Shown here piece after piece: positions 7,628 through 13,231 of a stretch of 13,231 nucleotides of DNA (the first letter of the stretch is position 1; each line of letters begins with the position of its first letter). The DNA comes from an uncultured Erysipelotrichaceae bacterium (GTDB lineage Bacteria; Bacillota_I; Bacilli_A; Erysipelotrichales; Coprobacillaceae). Where the stretch lies: positions 1 through 13,231 of the forward strand of contig ONFH01000265.1 in NCBI GenBank assembly GCA_900317015.1. Reading direction: 5' to 3'. The position numbers and the translations under genes are program-made. The notes below the pieces were generated by a model. It did no database searches and was not told where the DNA came from. It was given only the letters and a program-made list of their open reading frames with translations.

Positions 7628-7656
7628 ATTATAACGCATACGATAAAAAGTTTATA
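7628..7656 (-). promoter_or_regulatory. Possible promoter of the two-component operon
   Basis: A perfect TATAAT stands at 7628-7633 on the minus strand, but the hexamer 17 bases upstream (TATAAA, 7651-7656) is a poor -35 box, which would fit a promoter needing an activator. It is about 90 bases ahead of the regulator's start codon. The rest of 7537-7800 holds only the PTS terminator, the direct repeat and AT-rich sequence. Confidence 0.35.
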
Positions 7657-7718
7657 TAATCTAAAAAAGCCATGATATGCTTTGATTGGTTCTTTCATGA
7701 CTGATCTTAAAAAGATAC

Positions 7719-7760
7719 AAAAAAGGCCAAAGCATGACGATCAGCTGCTCATGCTTTGGC
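7719..7760 (-). terminator. Intrinsic terminator of the PTS operon
   Basis: On the minus strand a perfect 12-bp stem (GCCAAAGCATGA at 7749-7760 with TCATGCTTTGGC at 7726-7737) with an 11-base loop is followed by C and six T residues (7719-7724). It lies about 40 bases past the EIIA stop codon. Confidence 0.93.
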
Positions 7761-7800
7761 TTAATGAAAGTGAATGTTCTATTTTTAGAGAGATATAAAA

Positions 7801-8115
7801 TTATTTTTGATACTTGTCTTTATAAAGATCAATGATTTCCTGCGCTAAGATCTTCATAGATTCACAAGTGGCCATCTGATCTTCGGCATGGATCAATAAT
7901 AATGAGACCTGCTGCTTCTCGCCACCGGCTTCCTTAGAGATCAGATCCATGTGTACTTTATGAGCTGAGACAAAGATATCTTCAGCATCTTTCATTGACT
8001 GATCAGCTTGATCAAAATCACCTGCTTTAGCTTGCTGGATGGCTTCAATATACATTGATTTTGCCGTACCGCTATAAGAGATGATCTGAAAGCATACTTC
8101 TTCTAATCCTTGCAT
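7801..8115 (-). CDS. PTS lactose/cellobiose family EIIA component
   Basis: Cytoplasmic phosphocarrier that takes phosphate from HPr and passes it to EIIB. At 104 residues it has the length and all-helical pattern of the lactose/cellobiose EIIA family, which forms trimers. The phosphoacceptor is His76 in LLLIHAEDQM, and Asp79 of the same motif corresponds to the metal-binding aspartate of the trimer core. The start ATG at 8113-8115 is one base past the EIIB stop; the preceding GGGGGA is a fair ribosome binding site and coupling is likely. It is the last gene of the operon and is followed by a strong terminator. Sugar specificity cannot be taken from this subunit; cellobiose, another beta-glucoside or chitobiose are all possible. 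Confidence 0.93.
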   Translation of the reverse strand: MQGLEEVCFQIISYSGTAKSMYIEAIQQAKAGDFDQADQSMKDAEDIFVSAHKVHMDLISKEAGGEKQQVSLLLIHAEDQMATCESMKILAQEIIDLYKDKYQK

Positions 8116-8116
8116 A

Positions 8117-8419
8117 TTATTCCCCCATCATCTTTAAAGCTGTCTTTAAGACTTTCTTACCATTCATCATGCCATAATCCTGCATACTAATGGCATCGAC
8201 TGGTAAACCATTGGCCATGGCTTTCACGTTCTTTAATTCATAGCGGATCTGTGGGCCAAGTAAGATACAATCATAGTTGGCAAGATCCTTTTTTGCTTCT
8301 GATAATGGTTTTGCTTCAATTGAGACATCAATCTTAGAAGCTTCTGCTTCTTTCTGCATTTTCTTGACAAGCATACTTGTCGACATACCAGCGTTACATA
8401 CGAGTAAAATGTGTTTCAT
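8117..8419 (-). CDS. PTS lactose/cellobiose family EIIB component
   Basis: Cytoplasmic phosphotransfer protein of 100 residues that moves phosphate from EIIA to the sugar carried by EIIC. The P-loop-like active site is at the N-terminus: KHILLVCNAGMSTSM, with the phosphoacceptor Cys8. The rest alternates strands and helices as in the family's single Rossmann-like domain. Its ribosome binding site AAGGAGG (8428-8434) overlaps the EIIC stop codon, so the genes are tightly linked. It belongs to the operon GH1, EIIC, EIIB, EIIA. The call is firm for family; the substrate is inferred only from the neighbouring GH1 enzyme. Confidence 0.94.
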   Translation of the reverse strand: MKHILLVCNAGMSTSMLVKKMQKEAEASKIDVSIEAKPLSEAKKDLANYDCILLGPQIRYELKNVKAMANGLPVDAISMQDYGMMNGKKVLKTALKMMGE

Positions 8420-8432
8420 TTATGGTTCCTCC

Positions 8433-9746
8433 TTATTCTTCTGTACTTTCTGCGGCCTGTTTAGCCATAACTCTATCGTTGATCTTTACGAATGGCATAT
8501 AAATAAGCACCCCTAATACTAAGATGATGGCCTGTACAACAACGGCTTTCCAGTCACCGGCTGTGGCAAAGAATGCACTTAAGAAAACTGGTGTTGTCCA
8601 AGGTGTCTGTACAACACATGGGCTGATAATACCTGCTGCTGTAGCAGCATAGCTGATGATGATGCCTAGTGTTGGCACTAAGATAAATGGAATGATCATC
8701 GCAATGTTATAAACGATTGGATAACCAAAGATGACTGGTTCATTGATATTGAAGATGCCAGGGGCAACAGATAATTTTGCAACTGACTTTGAAGCTTTGT
8801 TTCTTGAAACGATGAATGTTGCAATTAATAAGCATAACGTACAACCAGAACCACCCAGTAATGCGAATGTTTGAATCTGTGAGACATTAATGATGTTTGG
8901 AATGGCTTTACCAGCCTGATAGGCGGCAATGTTCTGAGTCATGTTAATGATTAATAAAGGTTCCAAGATTGAACTGTAGATGACTGACTGATGAATACCA
9001 AAGAACCAAAGTAAGTTCCCTAATGCATAAAGAATCAAGCATCCTGGTAAACTTGTACCGATATGACGTAATGGTTCCTGAATAAATGTTGTAATTAAAG
9101 TAATTAAGTTTAATCCTGTTAAGTTGAATAATAAAGCACTTAAGATCCCGAATCCGCTCATGACGATCAAGACTGGAATTAAGACGTTGAATGATTCACC
9201 AACTGCTGGAGGAATTTCATCGCCTAAGTTGATCTTTAACTTATCAATATTTGATAATTTGATGAAGCATTCCGTAGCTACTAGACCAATAATGATCCCG
9301 GCGAACATAGCACCTGTCCCGATATTAGAAAATGGTAAGATGCCAGCTGCTTCAACGGTTTTATTGGCAACTGTTGTGATCTTTGATGAGTTAGGCATCA
9401 TGACAACTAAAGTTGCTAAAGAAACGATGGCGGCAGCTAATGGGTTTTCAAAATCACGGTTGACAGCTAAGTGATAACCAATCAATGCGGCAATGGCTAA
9501 ACCGGAAATATTTAAAGTCCCGTTGATGACAACTGTGCCCCAGTACTGCACAGATGTTAAAGTGGCACCCTTAAAGATCCAAGTAAAAACAGTATTGTTC
9601 AGTAAAACGGCAAGACCAGCTAAGATGTAAAGTGGCATTAATGTGGCAAATGCGTCTCGTAATGAGCGAAGATGGATCTCACTACCAAATTTAGCGGCAA
9701 AAGCAGTGAAACCATCAATAAACTTTTGTTTCTTTGTTTCTTCCAT
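8433..9746 (-). CDS. PTS lactose/cellobiose family EIIC permease
   Basis: Integral membrane sugar channel of the phosphotransferase system, 437 residues with about ten hydrophobic segments. It binds the sugar outside and delivers it to EIIB for phosphorylation. Family marks include the short cytoplasmic N-terminus, LLWFFGIHQS near residue 246 and FNINEPVIFGYPIVYN near residue 335, where the Glu-Pro pair belongs to the substrate-binding loop. The start ATG at 9744-9746 has AGAGG eight bases upstream. It follows the GH1 gene by 32 bases with no terminator between and precedes EIIB by 13 bases. Together with EIIB and EIIA it forms a complete, separately encoded EII complex. Preferred sugar is probably a beta-glucoside disaccharide. 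Confidence 0.94.
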   Translation of the reverse strand: MEETKKQKFIDGFTAFAAKFGSEIHLRSLRDAFATLMPLYILAGLAVLLNNTVFTWIFKGATLTSVQYWGTVVINGTLNISGLAIAALIGYHLAVNRDFENPLAAAIVSLATLVVMMPNSSKITTVANKTVEAAGILPFSNIGTGAMFAGIIIGLVATECFIKLSNIDKLKINLGDEIPPAVGESFNVLIPVLIVMSGFGILSALLFNLTGLNLITLITTFIQEPLRHIGTSLPGCLILYALGNLLWFFGIHQSVIYSSILEPLLIINMTQNIAAYQAGKAIPNIINVSQIQTFALLGGSGCTLCLLIATFIVSRNKASKSVAKLSVAPGIFNINEPVIFGYPIVYNIAMIIPFILVPTLGIIISYAATAAGIISPCVVQTPWTTPVFLSAFFATAGDWKAVVVQAIILVLGVLIYMPFVKINDRVMAKQAAESTEE

Positions 9747-9778
9747 ATTATTTTCCTCTTCTCATGTGTAATTTTCCC

Positions 9779-11191
9779 TTATTTGATTTCAATGTCTAAA
9801 TCATAAGTGTATCCGTTGTGATCGGATAATTCTTTAAACCAGTAACCACTCTTTTTAATGGTTCTTTCTTGTGTCTTTAGGTCAAGTGAGATAAAACCGT
9901 AACGGTTCTTGTAGGCATTCGCCCAGCTCCAGCAGTCGATCGATGTCCAGGCATGATAGCCAAAGCAGTTAGCTCCTTCATCGATGGCCTTTTTGAGGTA
10001 GGCTAGATGTTCCTTATAGAAATCGATGCGGTAGTCATCGATGATCATCCCTGATTCATCTTTAAACTTTTCTTCATTTTCGACCCCCATCCCATTTTCT
10101 GAGATGTACCATTTGATATTTCCATAATTCTCCTGGATATTTTTGGCGATATCATAGATGGCTTTTGGATAGATCTCCCAACCACGATAAGGATTCATAC
10201 GACATTCTGGCCATTGCCATTCTTCGAAATACCAGTCTGGCATCCAGTCCTTGTACGCTCTTTCTTCCGGCGCCTTGACTCTTTTTGGATGGTAGTAATT
10301 CACGCCTAAGTAATCCACATGATTGTTTCTAATGATGTCTAACTCTTCTTCTGTTGATTCCCATAACACGCCGTCCTTTTTAAGTGTATCCACTAAAAGC
10401 TGTGGGAATGTGCCTTTAATGGCGGGATCTAAGAAGCTGTTATTAAACATCGCCTCAGTAAAGCGACTGGCTTCTAAATCTTTTGGATCCTGGCTTCTTG
10501 GGTAAGCCGGAGTCAGATTTAGGATGATACCGATCTCTCCACCAAGGTGCATGTCATGATAAAGCTGGATCACTTTGGCACTTGCTAAATTGATGTTATA
10601 AAGTGCCTGGATCCCTTCCGTACCATGACCTTTCTTCTTCGGATAATGGAAACCATAGAAGTAACCACCTTCGATGATGACCATTGGTTCATTAAATGTA
10701 GTCCAGTAAGCAACGTCGTGACCAAATTCTTCAAAGCAGGCTTTGGCAAACTTCACAAATAGGTCAACAACCTTTTTGTTATGCCAGCCGCCATACTTCT
10801 GCATGAGTTCGATTGGCAGGTCGAAATGATGCAGATTAAGAATGAGCTTGATATCGAGTTCCTTACATTTTTGGATCACATGCTTGTAAAAAGCAACGCC
10901 CTGAGGATCAACTTCCCCAGTTTCGAAATCCTTGATCATACGTGTCCATTGAATTGATGTTCTAAAAGAGTTAAATCCAATACTCTTTAACATCTCGAGA
11001 TCTTCATCAACGTGATGATAGAAATCGCTGGCAGTTTCAGGACCGACCTGATCAAAGAAATCTTCAGGACTCACTGTATGCCAGTAGTCCATGATATTTA
11101 GATGTTTCTTTTCAAATGTCCCTTCACTCTGTGGACCGCTTGTGGCTGCACCCCACCAGAAGTTTTTCGGGAACGTTATGAATTGATTCAT
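9779..11191 (-). CDS. 6-phospho-beta-glucosidase, glycoside hydrolase family 1
   Basis: Cytoplasmic retaining glycosidase expected to split the 6-phosphorylated disaccharide brought in by the adjacent PTS into glucose 6-phosphate and a sugar or aglycone. It is 470 residues, a typical (beta/alpha)8 length. Numbered from MNQFITFP, the acid/base Glu168 is in TFNEP and the nucleophile Glu365 in YISENGMG. The C-terminal segment WSWANAYKNRY (421-431) matches the phosphate-binding loop of phospho-glycosidases, but Lys and Asn are exchanged compared with the YNKRYG order I know from LacG-type enzymes. A longer frame starts at TTG 11218, close to the predicted transcription start, so I choose ATG 11191, preceded by AAGGAGAG at 11201-11208. 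First gene of the operon, under a promoter embedded in repressor sites. A phospho-beta-mannosidase or phospho-galactosidase role is not excluded. Confidence 0.92.
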   Translation of the reverse strand: MNQFITFPKNFWWGAATSGPQSEGTFEKKHLNIMDYWHTVSPEDFFDQVGPETASDFYHHVDEDLEMLKSIGFNSFRTSIQWTRMIKDFETGEVDPQGVAFYKHVIQKCKELDIKLILNLHHFDLPIELMQKYGGWHNKKVVDLFVKFAKACFEEFGHDVAYWTTFNEPMVIIEGGYFYGFHYPKKKGHGTEGIQALYNINLASAKVIQLYHDMHLGGEIGIILNLTPAYPRSQDPKDLEASRFTEAMFNNSFLDPAIKGTFPQLLVDTLKKDGVLWESTEEELDIIRNNHVDYLGVNYYHPKRVKAPEERAYKDWMPDWYFEEWQWPECRMNPYRGWEIYPKAIYDIAKNIQENYGNIKWYISENGMGVENEEKFKDESGMIIDDYRIDFYKEHLAYLKKAIDEGANCFGYHAWTSIDCWSWANAYKNRYGFISLDLKTQERTIKKSGYWFKELSDHNGYTYDLDIEIK

Positions 11192-11200
11192 TCCAATAAT

Positions 11201-11208
11201 CTCTCCTT
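11201..11208 (-). promoter_or_regulatory. Ribosome binding site of the GH1 gene
   Basis: AAGGAGAG on the minus strand, its AAGGAG core ending 11 bases before ATG 11191. The alternative TTG at 11218 lies upstream of it and at about the predicted transcription start, so it is unlikely to be used. Confidence 0.7.
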
Positions 11209-11223
11209 CCTTTGACAAGTCCT

Positions 11224-11233
11224 AGTATAGACT
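11224..11233. promoter_or_regulatory. Operator candidate 1 (AGTATAGACT)
   Basis: First of four related imperfect palindromes in the divergent region; it contains the -10 box of the GH1-PTS promoter. Probably bound by the GntR/UTRA protein encoded divergently. Confidence 0.6.
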
Positions 11234-11252
11234 AGTTATCTCTTCTTGTCTA
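11224..11252 (-). promoter_or_regulatory. Promoter of the GH1-PTS operon
   Basis: Minus strand TAGACA (11247-11252), 17-base spacer, TATACT (11224-11229). Each box matches the consensus at five of six bases. The -35 box lies inside one copy of a repeated palindrome and the -10 box inside another, so a bound repressor would hide both elements. Transcription should start near 11217. Confidence 0.75.
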
Positions 11253-11256
11253 GACT
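11247..11256. promoter_or_regulatory. Operator candidate 2 (TGTCTAGACT)
   Basis: Second copy, centred 23 bases from copy 1, around a perfect GTCTAGAC palindrome; it contains the -35 box of the GH1-PTS promoter. Confidence 0.65.
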
Positions 11257-11289
11257 AAAATGAACATTTGTCTTTATTTTTTATATTTT

Positions 11290-11299
11290 TGTATATACA
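11290..11299. promoter_or_regulatory. Operator candidate 3 (TGTATATACA)
   Basis: A perfect 10-bp palindrome of the same type, centred 43 bases from copy 2, in the AT-rich middle of the divergent region. It resembles the TGTATATACA-type operators described for the GntR-family repressor TreR of Bacillus. It could be chance in AT-rich sequence, but spacing agrees with the other copies. Confidence 0.45.
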
Positions 11300-11331
11300 T
11301 TTAGAAAATAAAACAAAAATATAAGATTTCA

Positions 11332-11341
11332 TGTATAGACT
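11332..11341. promoter_or_regulatory. Operator candidate 4 (TGTATAGACT)
   Basis: Fourth copy, centred 42 bases from copy 3 and about 50 bases upstream of the regulator's start codon. Its right half TAGACT can serve as -35 box of the regulator's own promoter, suggesting autoregulation. Confidence 0.6.
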
Positions 11342-11364
11342 TTAGTTGAAAATCACGTTACTAT
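11336..11364 (+). promoter_or_regulatory. Possible promoter of the GntR regulator gene
   Basis: TAGACT (11336-11341), 17-base spacer, TACTAT (11359-11364), each matching the consensus at four of six bases. The -35 box lies in operator candidate 4. A TATAAG at 11320-11325 is an alternative -10 but has no good -35 partner. Confidence 0.45.
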
Positions 11365-11388
11365 TAGGAAAAAGGAGGCAGAACATCT

Positions 11389-12117
11389 ATGGCGTCTAAA
11401 TACATGGAAATCTATAAGGATCTGAAATCTCAGATTGAAACTGGGGTTCTTAAACCTGGCGAAAAGATCAAAAGTGAAGTTGATCTCTGTAAAGAGTATG
11501 ACTGTTCACGTATGACCATTCGTAATGCGCTAGATATATTAAGTGAAGAAGGATATGTTTTTCGTAAGAAAAAAGTGGGCACATTTGTCTTAAATCATGT
11601 CCACTCTCACAATCGTACGATCATCTCTGAACGAGAATTATCTGGCTTAACACGTTCTGCTAAAAACGTTACTTCTAAAGTGATTAAGTTTGAAGTGAAC
11701 TTTGTCGATCAAAATGTCGCTTTGCACTTAAATATGAAGAAAAGTGATCCTGTCCTCTATATTTATCGTTTAAGATATGTCAATGGTGAACCGGTTATTC
11801 TTGAACATACCTATTTAAATCCAAGAGTCATTCCTGGTGTCACCCTTGATGTTGCAGAACATTCTGTTTACCGTTATATCGAAGAAACATTAGGCTTACG
11901 TATTGCCTCTGCCAAGAAAGTCACAACTGCTCAGCCAAGCAATGAGGATGATCATAAGTATTTACATTTAAAAGATACTGAACCTGTTCTGATGATCGAA
12001 CAGGTCGCATATCTAGATGATGGGACACCATTTGAATATTCATTAGCTCGTCATCATTATGATAAGTTTGAAATGACGATGTATTCATTACGTCGTAAGG
12101 AAATGTCTCATAAGTGA
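11389..12117 (+). CDS. GntR-family (HutC/UTRA subfamily) transcriptional repressor
   Basis: Sugar-responsive DNA-binding regulator of 242 residues. The N-terminal winged helix-turn-helix covers about 1-68, with the recognition part CKEYDCSRMTIRNALDILSE and the wing ending KKVGTFVLN. A UTRA ligand-binding domain covers about 92-236, with YIYRLRYVNGEPVILEHTYL and the C-terminal FEYSLARHHYDKFEM. Members of this subfamily that sit beside PTS operons usually bind a sugar phosphate, which frees the DNA. The gene is divergent from the GH1-PTS operon across 170 bases that hold four matching palindromes. The start ATG is supported by AAGGAGG at 11372-11378, ten bases away. The role as local repressor of the operon and of itself is an inference from this layout. 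It ends in an intrinsic terminator. Similar neighbourhoods are known for TreR-, BglR- and GmuR-type regulators, and I cannot choose between them. Confidence 0.93.
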   Translation: MASKYMEIYKDLKSQIETGVLKPGEKIKSEVDLCKEYDCSRMTIRNALDILSEEGYVFRKKKVGTFVLNHVHSHNRTIISERELSGLTRSAKNVTSKVIKFEVNFVDQNVALHLNMKKSDPVLYIYRLRYVNGEPVILEHTYLNPRVIPGVTLDVAEHSVYRYIEETLGLRIASAKKVTTAQPSNEDDHKYLHLKDTEPVLMIEQVAYLDDGTPFEYSLARHHYDKFEMTMYSLRRKEMSHK

Positions 12118-12124
12118 TTGAAAG

Positions 12125-12160
12125 GCCGTGAAGTTTTTAGAACTCACGGCTTTTCTTTGT
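12125..12160 (+). terminator. Intrinsic terminator of the GntR regulator gene
   Basis: Hairpin with outer stem GCCGTG/CACGGC (12125-12130 and 12145-12150), extended past one bulged A by AGTT/AACT, followed by the T-rich run TTTTCTTTGT. It begins 7 bases past the stop codon. Confidence 0.88.
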
Positions 12161-12222
12161 TTCCCCTTCTATTCTTGATATGATTATATCCGAAGCGCCC
12201 CTACAAGCTTCTTAGGAAAAGC

Positions 12223-12249
12223 AAAAAGGCCGATACGCTTGCATCGGTC
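12223..12249 (-). terminator. Intrinsic terminator of the exported-protein gene
   Basis: On the minus strand a 7-bp stem (12243-12249 with 12228-12234, one G-T pair) and an 8-base loop are followed by five T residues (12223-12227), 12 bases past the stop codon. It faces the terminator of the regulator gene, closing two convergent units. Confidence 0.85.
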
Positions 12250-12261
12250 TTTCATCATCAA

Positions 12262-13231
12262 TTATTTCACTTTTAAATTATACTTATAATCGTATCCTTC
12301 GCCACCGCTTAATTCTAAATAATAAGTGCCGGCTTTAAGTGTATAGGTCTTCTTGACTGTTTTTACTTTCTTTGAGTCTGAATCAAAAAACTTAAAGGAA
12401 GAATTCTTTTTCACACCTTTTTTCGTATAAAGACGAGCGTTTACAACATCGCTCTTAACTGATACTGTCACTTTCTTCTTTTTCTTTAGTGTGAATTTAT
12501 AGTAATCATAAACATCTGTCTTAAAATGAACAGCGCCCTTATAAGTCTTGCCAAGCTTTAAAGCAGAAGCGTTCTGATACGTATCATTATTTTTCGTCGT
12601 TGTTTCTTTGGCAGTCTCCGCAAATGGTTTGGCAGTAGCTTTAAAAGCATAAGCACCAGCTTTCGCCTGAGTATAAATGATGTAGTTTGTACCACCTTTG
12701 ATATAGTAACGACTGACATTCTTCGTCGCATCTAACTGTCCATCTAGATCTGTGTCTAAGGAGTTATCATTGATTCCCATGAGGGCTTTTAATGACTTCT
12801 TTGTCGAGCTCTTAAGCGTCATCTGAACAGATTTCTTATTCGTATATTTAAAGACTTTATAGTCCTTCGCATTCATTGTTCCTTTATACGTCTTACCAGA
12901 CTTTAATGTTGGTAAGGTATTTAAATCTGTCGTTTGAATCGTCACTTCATCAGTTTTCGCATTTGTGTAAGATGAGAAATAATAAACACCAGCTGGTAAA
13001 ATAGCAGCGGATTTGGCATTCATCCCATTGATGCTATAACTCATCTGATCCTTCGCATCTTTGTAGACAGAAATGCCAGAACCTTCTTTTGTTTGATCGG
13101 CATTCTTCATGTTAAAGACCACAAACGAAGGCGTTGCTAAGGTGAACTTATGAATTCTCCACTCCCATTGTGCTTCGCCCAATGGAAGTGGTATCTCTGC
13201 CACGCCATGTAGCGTAAGACGACAACGGTCG
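12262..13231 (-). CDS. Lysine-rich exported protein with three PPC-like modules, C-terminal part
   Basis: The frame stays open through the right edge, so the N-terminus and any signal peptide are missing; a GTG at 13203 is internal-looking and has no ribosome binding site. The visible 323 residues hold three similar beta-rich modules, counted from that GTG: about 16-92, 100-197 and 208-313. Each begins with a strand like DYYKFTL, DYKVFKYT or IHKFTL and the first and third have a turn such as LPAGVYYF or LKAGTYYLEL, the pattern of bacterial pre-peptidase C-terminal (PPC) domains. TYKGTM and TYKGAV repeat between modules 2 and 3. Module 2 contains DTDLDGQLD (150-158), like a calcium-binding DxDxDG loop. 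Lysine is very abundant. No LPxTG or other anchor follows; it ends in NLKVK. Known PPC domains accompany secreted enzymes and surface proteins; the N-terminal partner here is out of view, so no function is claimed. Confidence 0.75.
   Translation of the reverse strand, partial: DRCRLTLHGVAEIPLPLGEAQWEWRIHKFTLATPSFVVFNMKNADQTKEGSGISVYKDAKDQMSYSINGMNAKSAAILPAGVYYFSSYTNAKTDEVTIQTTDLNTLPTLKSGKTYKGTMNAKDYKVFKYTNKKSVQMTLKSSTKKSLKALMGINDNSLDTDLDGQLDATKNVSRYYIKGGTNYIIYTQAKAGAYAFKATAKPFAETAKETTTKNNDTYQNASALKLGKTYKGAVHFKTDVYDYYKFTLKKKKKVTVSVKSDVVNARLYTKKGVKKNSSFKFFDSDSKKVKTVKKTYTLKAGTYYLELSGGEGYDYKYNLKVK

Noticed and set aside
7661..7718. Further small inverted repeats (for example ATCTT-AAA-AAGAT) next to the PTS terminator, considered as a small RNA
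   Set aside because: They are short, AT-rich and have neither a convincing promoter nor their own terminator.
9124..9474. 116-codon plus-strand frame opposite the EIIC gene
   Set aside because: It is the mirror of a membrane protein gene on the other strand, with no start signal and no family resemblance.
11192..11218. TTG-initiated extension of the GH1 protein
   Set aside because: The TTG is at about the predicted transcription start and upstream of the ribosome binding site; GH1 enzymes of this kind begin shortly before FPKNFWWG.
11219..11388. Catabolite-responsive (cre) element in the PTS promoter region
   Set aside because: I looked for the TGNAANCGNWNNCA pattern and found no acceptable match, although CcpA control would be expected for such an operon.
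1..13231. Mobile elements, CRISPR repeats, phage or defence genes
   Set aside because: No transposase, integrase, repeated spacer structure or anti-phage domain could be seen; genes and terminators form an orderly chromosomal layout.

Overview
The window looks like a chromosomal segment of a low-to-moderate GC Bacillota (Firmicutes). Support comes from strong AAGGAG-type ribosome binding sites, a T-box leader in front of a tRNA synthetase operon, a long class III fructose-1,6-bisphosphatase, a lactose/cellobiose-type PTS and intrinsic terminators after most transcription units. A member of the Erysipelotrichia or a related gut/rumen lineage is plausible, but this is an impression from protein style and not a proof. 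No rRNA, tRNA, CRISPR array, insertion sequence, integrase or phage gene is visible.

Layout from left to right. (1) Positions 1-2541, minus strand: a T-box controlled hisS-aspS operon. aspS runs off the left edge, and the promoter, T-box core, antiterminator and terminator can all be read. (2) 2582-4603, minus strand: a monocistronic fbp gene with its own promoter, which carries an 8-bp inverted repeat. fbp has no obvious terminator and its stop codon lies 11 bp from the hisS promoter. (3) 4642-7656, minus strand: a two-component system, with an OmpR-type response regulator followed by a six-membrane-segment histidine kinase, closed by a terminator. (4) 7719-11256, minus strand: a sugar uptake operon in the order GH1 6-phospho-beta-glucosidase, EIIC, EIIB, EIIA, ended by a strong terminator. 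(5) 11219-12160, plus strand: a divergent GntR/UTRA repressor gene. The 170-bp divergent region holds four copies of a TGTMTAGACT-like palindrome, two of which coincide exactly with the -35 and -10 boxes of the PTS operon promoter. (6) 12223-13231, minus strand: the C-terminal part of a lysine-rich exported protein built of three PPC-like beta-sandwich modules, truncated by the right edge.

How the genes work together: EIIABC should import and phosphorylate a beta-glucoside or related disaccharide. The GH1 enzyme would cleave the 6-phospho sugar inside the cell, and the GntR protein would repress both itself and the operon until a sugar phosphate releases it. The T-box senses uncharged tRNA and lets the synthetases be made when charging fails. 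fbp supplies the gluconeogenic fructose-bisphosphatase step. The stimulus of the two-component system and the role of the exported protein cannot be told from the sequence.

Most of the window is ordinary. The observations most worth a second look are the operator array embedded in the divergent promoters, the overlapping GAC/CAC specifier candidate in the T-box, the inverted repeat inside the fbp promoter, the altered G1 box of the kinase and the Lys/Asn swap in the GH1 phosphate-binding segment. I did not find convincing evidence of a wholly new system.
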